Source: Piscinibacter sp. XHJ-5
Lineage (GTDB): Bacteria; Pseudomonadota; Gammaproteobacteria; Burkholderiales; Burkholderiaceae_C
Direction of reading: 5' to 3'
Length of the DNA stretch: 64,000 nucleotides
Assembly (NCBI RefSeq): GCF_029855045.1
Contig: NZ_CP123228.1
Span: 930,001-994,000, forward strand
Positions within the stretch are counted from its first letter, which is position 1. Each line of letters opens with the position of its first letter. The notes under the pieces were generated by a model, which was not told the origin of the DNA, searched no databases, and worked only from the letters and a program-made list of their open reading frames with translations. Position numbers and translations under genes: made by a program. Of the stretch, positions 57,306-64,000 are shown piece after piece.

Positions 57306-58369
57306 GGTTGCACCCCTTGCCATGCCATGTTGCGCAACGGGACGGTGGTCTCGAAGGTCCTGTAGCGATACCGCTGCCAATCCGCGTTGCCCGACAGATC
57401 GATCGGCGCGCTGGCCGAGCCGGACCAGGCGGGGGCGCTCGCGGACACGGCCGTCTTCTCCAGTTGCGAATTGCGGGCGACGAGGGAGAGGCGCAGCGCC
57501 GTCACCCGGGTCCAGCCGCATGCGCCCACCGGATCGGTGCGATCGTAGGCATCGACGACGGAGTCCATCGGCGCGCTGGTGTCGCGGCCATAGTCGGCGC
57601 GCAGGCTCACGATGTTGTCGCCGATCGGGACCCAGATCGCCGAGTTGTTGACGCTTGCCGCGAGGCTGCAGTCGTTGGCCATGTAGTCGCAGACGGTCAG
57701 GGCACCGTTGCGGACCGCATAGACGCGTATCGTGGGCGCGGCGCCCACGTTGTACAGCGTGCCGTTCGTCATGCCGGCCACCCCCGTGGCCACGCTCACG
57801 TTGGGCGGGCTCGGAGATGTCACGGCGGTGACGGGCTCCATGGTGACGTTGCAGGGAACGGGGCGAGGGTCGATCAGGGGGACCGCGATGATCCGGTCAC
57901 CGATCGCGAACGACGTGGGGGTCGTCACCGTGTACACATTGGCCGTGGCCGGTGGCTGCGTGATGACGCGGTCGCCTTCGGTGGGCCCGGCCGTATTGCC
58001 GTAGACCACGACCAGCGTGTCGGTGTTGGCATCGCCTGCCGGAATGTTGGGATGGTTGATCGTCACCGGGGCGATGGTGTTGACCGACCAGGTGGCCGGT
58101 GCGGGCAACGACACGTTGCAGCCGATCAGCGCCAATGCGGCGACGCCGTGACCTGATTGGCGAATCTCGCGCTGCAGGGTCATGAGGACCACGGCGCCGT
58201 TGGTCTGTGCGTCATCGCCCCCGACGGTGGTGCGCTTCGACCCTTCGGACAGCTGGAAGACCTGCATGATGACGATGACGGCGACCATTCCGATCACCAG
58301 GCCGACCATCAGCTCCACGAGGCTGACGCCTCGCTGAGCGGATCGGTGCGGACGACGGCAGCTTTTCAA
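57299..58369 (-). CDS. pilW: Type IV pilus minor pilin PilW
   Basis: A 356-residue minor pilin, the largest of this set. The TTG at 58369 is preceded by AGGAG at six bases and gives the leader MKSCRRPHRSAQRG, then VSLVELMVGLVIGMVAVIVI with Glu5. No ATG or GTG lies between the preceding in-frame stop and this TTG, so a rare start is forced by the sequence. The TLQREIRQSGHG segment and many cysteines of the globular domain are typical for PilW. It overlaps pilX by seven bases and lies 18 bases after pilV. Confidence 0.9.
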   Translation of the reverse strand: MKSCRRPHRSAQRGVSLVELMVGLVIGMVAVIVIMQVFQLSEGSKRTTVGGDDAQTNGAVVLMTLQREIRQSGHGVAALALIGCNVSLPAPATWSVNTIAPVTINHPNIPAGDANTDTLVVVYGNTAGPTEGDRVITQPPATANVYTVTTPTSFAIGDRIIAVPLIDPRPVPCNVTMEPVTAVTSPSPPNVSVATGVAGMTNGTLYNVGAAPTIRVYAVRNGALTVCDYMANDCSLAASVNNSAIWVPIGDNIVSLRADYGRDTSAPMDSVVDAYDRTDPVGACGWTRVTALRLSLVARNSQLEKTAVSASAPAWSGSASAPIDLSGNADWQRYRYRTFETTVPLRNMAWQGVQPC

Positions 58370-58387
58370 TCGATGCTCCTGCTGGTC

Positions 58388-58852
58388 CTACTTGATCTGA
58401 GTGACGACGGTGAGTTGATGCACCGGGTCGGCCGCGGGCTCGTTGGGCGCCTTCCACGACAGGGTGATGGTCACGCGGCTGCTCGGCGTGCCGCCGACAC
58501 CGCCTGCAGGCACGGAGACGACGGTCACGGTCGGCGGGTTCGCCGCCGAGCCGGGCAGGGCGGCCTGGACCTGCGGCAGCCAGCTGGTGTATTCGGTGCC
58601 GGAGGTCGCGAAGTTGGTATTCAGCGTCGCATAGGTGCGATCGGTCACCCACATGCGCCCGATCAGGTCGTTGGCCAAGAGGCTGGCATCCGTGCGGTAA
58701 CGAGCCGATGACGACTGCTTCACGGAATTGGCTTGAAGGCCCACGATCGACAGGACGCCGATCGAGAAGATCAGGATGGAGACCAGGACTTCCAGCAGCA
58801 TGAAGCCGGACTGCGGATGCGGCAGCGTCGTGGAGCGGCGTGGGCGTGACAT
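58388..58852 (-). CDS. pilV: Type IV pilus minor pilin PilV
   Basis: A 154-residue minor pilin. Leader MSRPRRSTTLPHPQSG, then FMLLEVLVSILIFSIGVLSI with Glu5 and the family LLEVLV motif; VGLQANSVKQSSSARYRTDA is the conserved helix region and WKAPNEPA-type segments occur near the end. PilV primes pilus assembly with PilW, PilX and PilY1. Its ATG lies one base after the fimT stop. Confidence 0.92.
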   Translation of the reverse strand: MSRPRRSTTLPHPQSGFMLLEVLVSILIFSIGVLSIVGLQANSVKQSSSARYRTDASLLANDLIGRMWVTDRTYATLNTNFATSGTEYTSWLPQVQAALPGSAANPPTVTVVSVPAGGVGGTPSSRVTITLSWKAPNEPAADPVHQLTVVTQIK

Positions 58853-58853
58853 G

Positions 58854-59468
58854 TCAGCAGCCTTGCGGATCGGGAAGCGAGAACTTCGGATTGCACATGC
58901 GCAACTGGCCGGCCGGCGAGACGACGATCCGAAGGCAAGTCACGGGGCCGCCGGCGTCCGCGCAATCGCCGATCGTCGGATTCGACAGGGTGATGCTCAC
59001 GTTACCGGCCGGGACGGGGGTGATGCGGCCCAGGCCGTTGAACACGACGCTCGACACCCCGCCGGTCGCCACCACCAGGCCGGTCGGTGTATTGACGCCA
59101 TCGCGCTTGTGCAGGATGCGCGGCGCGGCCGCATCGTCCGGGGCCGTGCCGCAGGACCCGACGACGGCGTTCGGATCCGAATCAGGGTCCAGGTTGACCA
59201 CCCAGTTGGCGCTCGAAGTGCTGAGCGCACAGGTGTCGTCCAGCGTCGACGTGAACTGGAACCGCACCCGCGCATTGCGGCTGACCGCCTCGGCCTTGGC
59301 CTGCTGGAGTCCGGCCAGGATGGATTCGGCCGACGAGCGCAGCCGGCTGTTCTGGATCCAGGTGGAGAAGCTGGGTGCGCCCAGCATCAACAGGAAGGCG
59401 AGCAGGGCGATCACGACCATCAGCTCGATGAGCGTCAGGCCGACGTGCCCGCGGCGCGGATTCAGCAT
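58854..59468 (-). CDS. fimT: Type IV pilus minor pilin FimT/FimU-like (GspH family)
   Basis: A 204-residue pseudopilin-like minor pilin. Leader MLNPRRGHVG, then LTLIELMVVIALLAFLLMLG with Glu5 and a long N-terminal helix; QNSRLRSSAESILAGLQQAK matches the FimT/FimU helix (20 residues), followed by EAVSRNARVRFQF and a C-terminal domain with paired cysteines. FimU and FimT are hard to separate by eye, hence the symbol is tentative. Its ATG overlaps the pilE stop by seven bases. Frames extending to 59675 run inside pilE and are rejected. Confidence 0.88.
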   Translation of the reverse strand: MLNPRRGHVGLTLIELMVVIALLAFLLMLGAPSFSTWIQNSRLRSSAESILAGLQQAKAEAVSRNARVRFQFTSTLDDTCALSTSSANWVVNLDPDSDPNAVVGSCGTAPDDAAAPRILHKRDGVNTPTGLVVATGGVSSVVFNGLGRITPVPAGNVSITLSNPTIGDCADAGGPVTCLRIVVSPAGQLRMCNPKFSLPDPQGC

Positions 59469-59908
59469 TGGCCGTCCTTTCGAACGACCCAGCAATTGTT
59501 GGGCGAGTGTGTCGTCCACCCCGACGGAACGGCCGAGGTCTTGGTGTTGGCCTGATTGACGGTGTAGGTGAACCCGGCCATGGCACCCTTGCCGACCGCC
59601 TGGATCGTGACTTGCGTCGCGGTCTGCACGCTGCAGGACAAGTTGAAGTAGGTGCCCGTGGAATCGGCCACGCAAGCCGGATTGGTGGCGCCGACATACG
59701 TGCGGTTGTCCTGGAAGAACTGCTCCGCCTGAACCTGGCGCGTCGCGAGTGCGGACGTCGCCTCCGGGATTCGGCCGCGCGTAAGGTAGTCGCGATAGGC
59801 CGGGACGGCAACCACCGAGAGGATGGCGACGACCGCGACCACGATCATGATCTCGATCAGCGTGAAGCCGCGTTGACGGGGGCCGGTGTCTCGGTTCAGA
59901 TGCAGCAT
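59462..59908 (-). CDS. pilE: Type IV minor pilin PilE
   Basis: A 148-residue pilin, the first gene of the minus-strand pilin operon. Leader MLHLNRDTGPRQRG, then FTLIEIMIVVAVVAILSVVA with Glu5, followed by VPAYRDYLTRGRIPEATSAL (20 residues), a conserved PilE stretch, and AEQFFQDNRTYVGA. C-terminal cysteines flank the last loop (SPNNCWVVRKDGQC). It is a minor pilin by context; the major pilin PilA is not in the window. AGGA lies upstream of the ATG at 59908. The divergent region to mlaF contains its promoter. Confidence 0.92.
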   Translation of the reverse strand: MLHLNRDTGPRQRGFTLIEIMIVVAVVAILSVVAVPAYRDYLTRGRIPEATSALATRQVQAEQFFQDNRTYVGATNPACVADSTGTYFNLSCSVQTATQVTIQAVGKGAMAGFTYTVNQANTKTSAVPSGWTTHSPNNCWVVRKDGQC

Positions 59909-60196
59909 GTTTGAAATCCTGGAGGTGGCGGAATTGTCGGTACCCGGGCGATCGCGCTGGAGCCAGTCGTCGGACCGGGCAGACCGTTCATCTTCGAGCC
60001 CCGGGGACGAAGCCGGCCGCAGGCCTGCGCTGCAACTGTTACGTCGGTGCGCCGGGTCGCACGGCCTAGGGTAGTCCCGGACAGCGCGCCATCGCGTGAG
60101 AGAATAGGCCGCAAGCTCCGGCGGTGCAGCAGGACGAAAAGCCGCCCGGTTACCGAAGAACCTCTGCGGGCGGCCCTGCGGCCCCACACCACCCGA
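59909..60196. other. Divergent intergenic region between pilE and mlaF
   Basis: No gene or repeat is recognised in these 288 bases. They must contain the promoters of both operons; I do not see a convincing -10/-35 pair on either strand, nor a sigma-54 TGGC-N8-TGC element for pilE. The mlaF start (TTG) lacks a clear ribosome site, so the true start could lie a little upstream. Confidence 0.5.
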
Positions 60197-61018
60197 TTGA
60201 ACTCCGACAGCCTGATCGAGATCGATCACGTCACGTTCGGCTATGACGCCAGCCGCACGATCCTCAACGACGTGACGCTGCGCTTCGCACGCGGCAAGGT
60301 CACCTCCATCCTCGGTGGCTCCGGCTGCGGCAAGACCACGCTGCTGCGCCTCATCGGCGGAAGCAACACCGCCAACTCCGGCGAGGTCCGCTTCGATGGA
60401 GAGAAGGTCGATCCGCGAGACCGCGAGCGCATGTTCCGCATGCGCCGCCGCATGGGCATGCTGTTCCAGTTCGGCGCGCTCTTCACCGATCTCTCGGTAT
60501 TCGACAACGTCGCCTTCCCGCTGCGCGAGCACACCGATCTGCCGGAGTCGATGGTGCGCGACATCGTGCTGATGAAGCTCAATGCCGTCGGCCTGCGCGG
60601 CGCCGCGGGCCTGCGCATCTCCGAGGTCTCGGGTGGCATGGCGCGACGCATCGCTCTCGCGCGGGCGATCGCTCTCGATCCCGAGCTGATCATGTACGAC
60701 GAGCCCTTCGCCGGCCTGGATCTCATCTCCATGGGCGTGGCGGCCAACCTGATCCGCACGCTCAACGACGTCACCGGCGCCACCTCGCTCGTCGTGTCCC
60801 ATGACGTACCCGAATGCATGGCGATCAGCGACCACGTGATCCTGATGGCGCCGGGCGGGCGCATCGTCGCGCAAGGCGTGCCGTCGGCGCTGATGAACTC
60901 CACCGACCCCGAGGTGCGGCAGTTCGTGCGCGGCGAGCCCGACGGCCCGGTGAAGTTCCACTATCCGGCGCGGTCGCTGGCCGAGGACTTCGACGTTCGC
61001 TCGGAGACTGCCGCATGA
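60197..61018 (+). CDS. mlaF: Phospholipid ABC transporter ATP-binding protein MlaF
   Basis: ATPase of the Mla system that keeps outer-membrane lipid asymmetry, 273 residues from a TTG at 60197. Walker A GGSGCGKTT (about 40-48), Q-loop FQFGALFTDLSVFDN and the family signature SGGMARRIALARAIA, and Walker B LIMYDEPFAGLD are characteristic; the SGGMARR variant distinguishes MlaF from importers. The frame is open back to 60047 but that part does not look like MlaF. No strong SD precedes the TTG. The stop overlaps the mlaE ATG. Confidence 0.92.
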   Translation: MNSDSLIEIDHVTFGYDASRTILNDVTLRFARGKVTSILGGSGCGKTTLLRLIGGSNTANSGEVRFDGEKVDPRDRERMFRMRRRMGMLFQFGALFTDLSVFDNVAFPLREHTDLPESMVRDIVLMKLNAVGLRGAAGLRISEVSGGMARRIALARAIALDPELIMYDEPFAGLDLISMGVAANLIRTLNDVTGATSLVVSHDVPECMAISDHVILMAPGGRIVAQGVPSALMNSTDPEVRQFVRGEPDGPVKFHYPARSLAEDFDVRSETAA

Positions 61019-61794
61019 ACGCGCTGCGCGAGCTCGGCGCCCGCACGCTTGCGATGCTGCGCTCGCTGGGCCATGCGAGCTTCTTCTTTGCCGACATCGT
61101 GCGCGCCGTGCCGGCGGCGCTGCGGCGCTTCAACCTCGTCGTCACGCAGGTTCATGCCGTCGGCAATCTCTCGCTGCTGATCATCCTCGCCTCCGGCATG
61201 GCCGTCGGCTTCGTGCTCGCGCTGCAGATGTACTACGCGCTGGTCACCTACGGGGCCACCGAGTCGCTGGGGCTCATCGTCAACCTCTCGCTGGTGCGCG
61301 AGCTCGGCCCGGTGGTGGCGGCATTGCTGTTCGCGGGTCGGGCGGGTACCTCGCTCACTGCCGAGATCGGCCTCATGAAGGCCGGCGAGCAGATCGCGGC
61401 GATGGAGATGATGGCCATCGATCCCAAGAGCCGCGTGCTCGCCCCCCGCTTCATCGGCGGCGTGGTGTCCATGCCCTTGCTCGCGATTCTGTTTTCCGCG
61501 GTCGGCATACTCGGCGCCTACGTGGTGGCGGTCCTGCTGCTCGGTGTGGACGCCGGCAACTTCTGGTCGATCATGCAGGCGCGCGTCGATGTGTGGCGCG
61601 ATGTCGGCAACGGCGTGCTGAAGAGCATCGTGTTCGGGATCATCTGCACGGCCGTCGCGCTGTACCAGGGTTACGAGACCCAGGCCACGCCCGAAGGCGT
61701 CGCGTATGCGACCACCCGCACGGTCGTGATCTCGTCGCTGGCGGTGCTGGGCACGGATTTCGTGCTGACCGCGCTGATGTTTTCGACCGCCTGA
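61015..61794 (+). CDS. mlaE: Phospholipid ABC transporter permease MlaE
   Basis: A 259-residue inner-membrane permease of the MlaFEDB complex. An amphipathic N-terminal interfacial helix (NALRELGARTLAMLRSLG) precedes five membrane helices. The MlaE/TRIC-like motifs RELGPVVAALLFAGRAGTSL (20 residues), TAEIGLMKAGEQIAAMEMM and DPKSRVLAPRFIGGVVSMP are all present. ATG overlaps the mlaF stop as ATGA. Confidence 0.95.
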   Translation: MNALRELGARTLAMLRSLGHASFFFADIVRAVPAALRRFNLVVTQVHAVGNLSLLIILASGMAVGFVLALQMYYALVTYGATESLGLIVNLSLVRELGPVVAALLFAGRAGTSLTAEIGLMKAGEQIAAMEMMAIDPKSRVLAPRFIGGVVSMPLLAILFSAVGILGAYVVAVLLLGVDAGNFWSIMQARVDVWRDVGNGVLKSIVFGIICTAVALYQGYETQATPEGVAYATTRTVVISSLAVLGTDFVLTALMFSTA

Positions 61795-61818
61795 ACCAGG
61801 CGCGTCCGGGGAAGAGTG

Positions 61819-62343
61819 ATGACGAAAAAGGGAATCGAAACACTGGTCGGGCTGTTCGTGCTGATGGGGCTCGCGGCCCTCGTGTTCCTGTCGCTGAAGG
61901 CTGCCAATCTGGCCAGCTTCGGCAACCGCGACAGCTACACGGTCACGGCGCGCTTCGACAACATCGGCGGACTGAAAGCCCGCTCGCCGGTGCGCAGCGC
62001 GGGAGTCACGGTCGGTCGCGTCACCTCCATCACGCTGGACCAGAAGTCCTTCCAGGGGCTGGTCACGATGGATCTCGACAAGGGCGTGCAGTTTCCCAAG
62101 GACTCGTCCGCGCGCATCCTCACGTCGGGACTGCTCGGCGATCAGTACATCGGCATCGAACCGGGCGGCGACGAGAAGAACCTGGCGGCAGGCGATGTGA
62201 TCCGCCAGACGCAATCGGCGGTCGTTCTGGAAAGCCTCATCAGCCAGTTCCTCTTCAGCAAGGCGGCCGATGGCGCCAACCCCACGCCGGCTGCACCGGC
62301 GGGCCAGGCCGCGCCCCCTGCGGCCGCGGGAGCGAAGAAGTGA
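61819..62343 (+). CDS. mlaD: MCE-domain protein MlaD
   Basis: A 174-residue single-pass inner-membrane protein with one MCE domain, forming the hexameric ring that holds phospholipid in the Mla complex. Helix GIETLVGLFVLMGLAALVFL (20 residues), then RFDNIGGLKARSPVRSAGVT, VGRVTSITLD and LTSGLLGDQYIGIEPGG, typical MCE segments. The first codon is ambiguous: a GTG at 61816 immediately precedes ATG 61819; the ATG is taken. A Pro/Ala tail ends in GAKK. The stop overlaps the mlaA GTG. Confidence 0.95.
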   Translation: MTKKGIETLVGLFVLMGLAALVFLSLKAANLASFGNRDSYTVTARFDNIGGLKARSPVRSAGVTVGRVTSITLDQKSFQGLVTMDLDKGVQFPKDSSARILTSGLLGDQYIGIEPGGDEKNLAAGDVIRQTQSAVVLESLISQFLFSKAADGANPTPAAPAGQAAPPAAAGAKK

Positions 62344-63176
62344 TTTCGCCGCTCGCGCTGCAGCGTGCCGGCCGGTCGGCGGTGCTGCTCGCGCTGGCCG
62401 CCACGCTGCCGGGATGTTCCACCCTGGGCGCGCGCACGGCCGGAGACCGCGTCGACCCCTGGGAGAAGTGGAACCGCCGCGTCTTCATCTTCAACGAGCG
62501 CCTGGACGAGAACGTGCTCAAGCCGGTGGCCGTGACCTACAGCAACGTCGTGCCGCGGCCGACGCGCAACGGCATCGCCAACTTCTTCGGCAATGCGGCC
62601 GATGCCTGGTCGGCGATCAACAACTTCCTCCAGGGCAAGTTCACCAACGGCTTCCAGGACGCCATCCGCTTCGGCACCAACACGGTGTTCGGCCTGGCCG
62701 GCTTTCTCGATGTCGCCACCGAGTTCGGTCTCGATCACCAGTACGAGGACTTCGGCCAGACATTGGGCACCTGGGGCTTCGGACCCGGTGCCTACGTCGT
62801 CTGGCCCCTGTTCGGGCCGTCGAGCGTGCGCGAGTCGCTGGCGCTGCCGCTAGACCGTGCCGTCTCGCCGGCGCTTGCGGTGAACGACGGCGCGGTGAAG
62901 TGGGAGCTGACCGGGCTGCAGATCATCAATACGCGAGCAAGTCTGCTCGGCGCGAGCAAGGTGCTCGACGACATCGCGCTCGACAAGTACACCTTCGTGC
63001 GCGACGCCTATCTGCAGCGGCGCCGCAGCCTCGTCTACGACGGCGAGGAGCCGCAGAAGGGCGATGAATCGAAGTCGCAGGGCGACGAATCGAAGACGCA
63101 GTCTGCTGAACCGGCCGCCGCCCCTGCGTCCGCGCCCCAGCAAGCCGCGCCCGAGGCCAAGCCGCCGGCGAAATAA
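62340..63176 (+). CDS. mlaA: Outer-membrane lipoprotein MlaA (VacJ)
   Basis: A 278-residue lipoprotein that removes mislocalised phospholipid from the outer leaflet with OmpC. The GTG at 62340 overlaps the mlaD stop (GTGA) and yields signal and lipobox TLPGC. Family segments: DPWEKWNRRVFIFNERLDE, NVVPRPTRNGIANFFGNAAD, NTVFGLAGFLDVATEFG, GFGPGAYVVWPLFGPSSVRE and TRASLLGASKVLDD. The C-terminal tail has a duplicated GDESKSQ/GDESKTQ and a Pro/Ala-rich end. Unlike in E. coli, mlaA is inside the operon, as usual in Burkholderiales and Neisseria. Confidence 0.95.
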   Translation: MISPLALQRAGRSAVLLALAATLPGCSTLGARTAGDRVDPWEKWNRRVFIFNERLDENVLKPVAVTYSNVVPRPTRNGIANFFGNAADAWSAINNFLQGKFTNGFQDAIRFGTNTVFGLAGFLDVATEFGLDHQYEDFGQTLGTWGFGPGAYVVWPLFGPSSVRESLALPLDRAVSPALAVNDGAVKWELTGLQIINTRASLLGASKVLDDIALDKYTFVRDAYLQRRRSLVYDGEEPQKGDESKSQGDESKTQSAEPAAAPASAPQQAAPEAKPPAK

Positions 63177-63287
63177 GGCAAGGCCAACCGGTTTGCCGGA
63201 TCGGACGTTGTTCCGTGGCGCGCCGAACTCCGGCACGAAACGACCCTCCAACGTCCGTGCCAAGAGGCTCAACAGAAAGGTAATCGA

Positions 63288-63911
63288 ATGTTTTCTCGAC
63301 GTATCGCTCTCATGCTCTCGCTGGCCGCAGGCCTGGTGTGGATCGGCGCCCCTTCGCATGCGCAGACACAGGGTCCCGAAGCGCTGATCAAGCAGGTGTC
63401 CACCGAAGTGCTCGACGCCGTGAAGGCCGACAAGTCGATCAAGGCCGGCGATGTCAACAAGATCATCGCGCTGGTCGATGCCAAGGTGATGCCGCACGTG
63501 AACTTCCAGCGCATGACGTCCGCAGCGGTCGGCCGCTACTGGCGCCAGGCCACGCCCGAGCAGCAGAAGCGCCTGCAGGACGAGTTCAAGGTGCTGCTGG
63601 TGCGCACGTATTCCGGCGCGCTGGCCCAGGTCCAGAACCAGACCGTGCAGGTCAAGCCGATGCGCGGCAGCGCCGACGACGCCGAGGTCATCGTGAAGAC
63701 CGAGGTTCGCGGCCAGGGTGACCCGATCCAGCTCGATTACCGCCTGGAGAAGACGTCCAATGGCTGGAAGATCTACGACGTCAACGTGCTCGGCGTGTGG
63801 CTGGTGCAGAACTACCAGAACAGCTTCGCGCAAGAGATCGGCGCCAACGGGATCGACGGCCTGATCGCCAAGCTGGCCGAGCGCAACAAGGCCGCCGGCG
63901 CGCGCAGCTGA
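63288..63911 (+). CDS. mlaC: Periplasmic phospholipid-binding protein MlaC
   Basis: A 207-residue soluble carrier that ferries phospholipid between MlaA and MlaFEDB. The signal peptide ends APSHAQ. Conserved parts: ALIKQVSTEVLDAVKADKSI (20 residues), KVMPHVNFQRMTSAAVGRYW (20 residues), ATPEQQKRLQDEFKVLLVRT (20 residues), DYRLEKTSNGWKIYDVNVLG (20 residues) and GVWLVQNYQNSFAQEI. AGAAAGG precedes the ATG. 111 bases separate it from mlaA; no gene is seen in that gap. Confidence 0.95.
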   Translation: MFSRRIALMLSLAAGLVWIGAPSHAQTQGPEALIKQVSTEVLDAVKADKSIKAGDVNKIIALVDAKVMPHVNFQRMTSAAVGRYWRQATPEQQKRLQDEFKVLLVRTYSGALAQVQNQTVQVKPMRGSADDAEVIVKTEVRGQGDPIQLDYRLEKTSNGWKIYDVNVLGVWLVQNYQNSFAQEIGANGIDGLIAKLAERNKAAGARS

Positions 63912-63932
63912 GCGACAACGGGAGGCATGACG

Positions 63933-64000
63933 ATGCTGTTGCTGCCGGCCACGCTCACGATGAGTGAAGCGCGTGACGCGCTGGGGATGCTGTCGCAGGC
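63933..64000 (+). CDS. mlaB: STAS-domain protein MlaB (partial)
   Basis: Only about 22 codons are inside the window (MLLLPATLTMSEARDALGML...). The short hydrophobic strand LLLPATLTM followed by an amphipathic helix matches the start of MlaB, the STAS-domain partner of MlaF. GGGAGG at 63920-63925 is seven bases from the ATG at 63933 but only one base from an in-frame ATG at 63927, which favours 63933. Assignment also rests on position after mlaC. Confidence 0.8.
   Translation, partial: MLLLPATLTMSEARDALGMLSQ

Noticed and set aside
59909..60196. Sigma-54 promoter for the pilin operon
   Set aside because: I looked for TGGC-N8-TGC on the minus strand and found no acceptable match.

Overview
The window is a stretch of chromosome from a high-GC Gram-negative bacterium. 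Its lipid-transport operon order (mlaFEDACB), the complete type II secretion operon with gspC divergent, the pilMNOPQ-aroKB-dgt-gltBD order, an OmpC-like general porin and Coq7 all point to a betaproteobacterium of the order Burkholderiales (Rubrivivax/Leptothrix-like relatives are my best guess, from gene order only). Nearly all of the DNA is coding. I see no rRNA, tRNA, CRISPR array, prophage or intact insertion sequence.

Layout. 1-3045 (minus): the end of a branched-chain-type ABC transporter operon (livH partial, livG) behind an AMP-forming acyl-CoA ligase. 3186-6649: two paralogous Crp/Fnr regulators, a 5'-nucleotidase between them, and a Lon-like AAA+ ATPase that has no protease domain. 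6835-18135: type II secretion, gspG-H-I-J-K and gspL-M-N-D-E-F on the minus strand and gspC divergent. 18143-22272: a divergent CobT-family protein, ilvA with a probable small RNA or attenuator in its leader, an OsmC protein and coq7. 22570-31110: a porin, then a dipeptide/oligopeptide ABC operon (dppB, M20 amidohydrolase, binding protein, dppC, a lipoprotein, dppD, dppF). 31069-35295: lysA, lptM, cyaY and the class A penicillin-binding protein PBP1A. 35576-45396: type IV pilus operon pilMNOPQ, a Gly/Thr-rich lipoprotein, aroK, aroB, a dGTPase and a degenerate RAYT-like transposase relative. 45515-51775: gltB and gltD. 51785-59908 (minus): minor pilin operon pilE-fimT-pilV-pilW-pilX-pilY1 plus a TonB-like last gene. 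60197-64000: mlaF-E-D-A-C and the start of mlaB.

How the genes work together. Two related envelope machines dominate: the type II secretion system (pseudopilins GspG-K, inner-membrane platform GspC/F/L/M, ATPase GspE, secretin GspD) and the type IV pilus (alignment complex PilMNOP, secretin PilQ, minor pilins and PilY1 tip protein). Both need a prepilin peptidase, and the pilus needs PilB/PilT motors; none is encoded here. The Mla system, LptM and PBP1A add outer-membrane lipid, LPS-export and peptidoglycan functions. Metabolic genes cover lysine, isoleucine, aromatic amino acids, glutamate, ubiquinone and Fe-S supply.

Most of the window is ordinary housekeeping. The least explained items are the CobT-like protein with altered active-site loops, the RAYT relative without its catalytic histidines, the RNA element upstream of ilvA, a perfect 18-bp palindrome at a class II activator position before the acyl-CoA ligase, and several unassigned proteins embedded in known operons (28616, 40744, 52399). 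Starts were chosen from Shine-Dalgarno spacing, stop/start overlaps and family N-termini; promoters were judged by eye.
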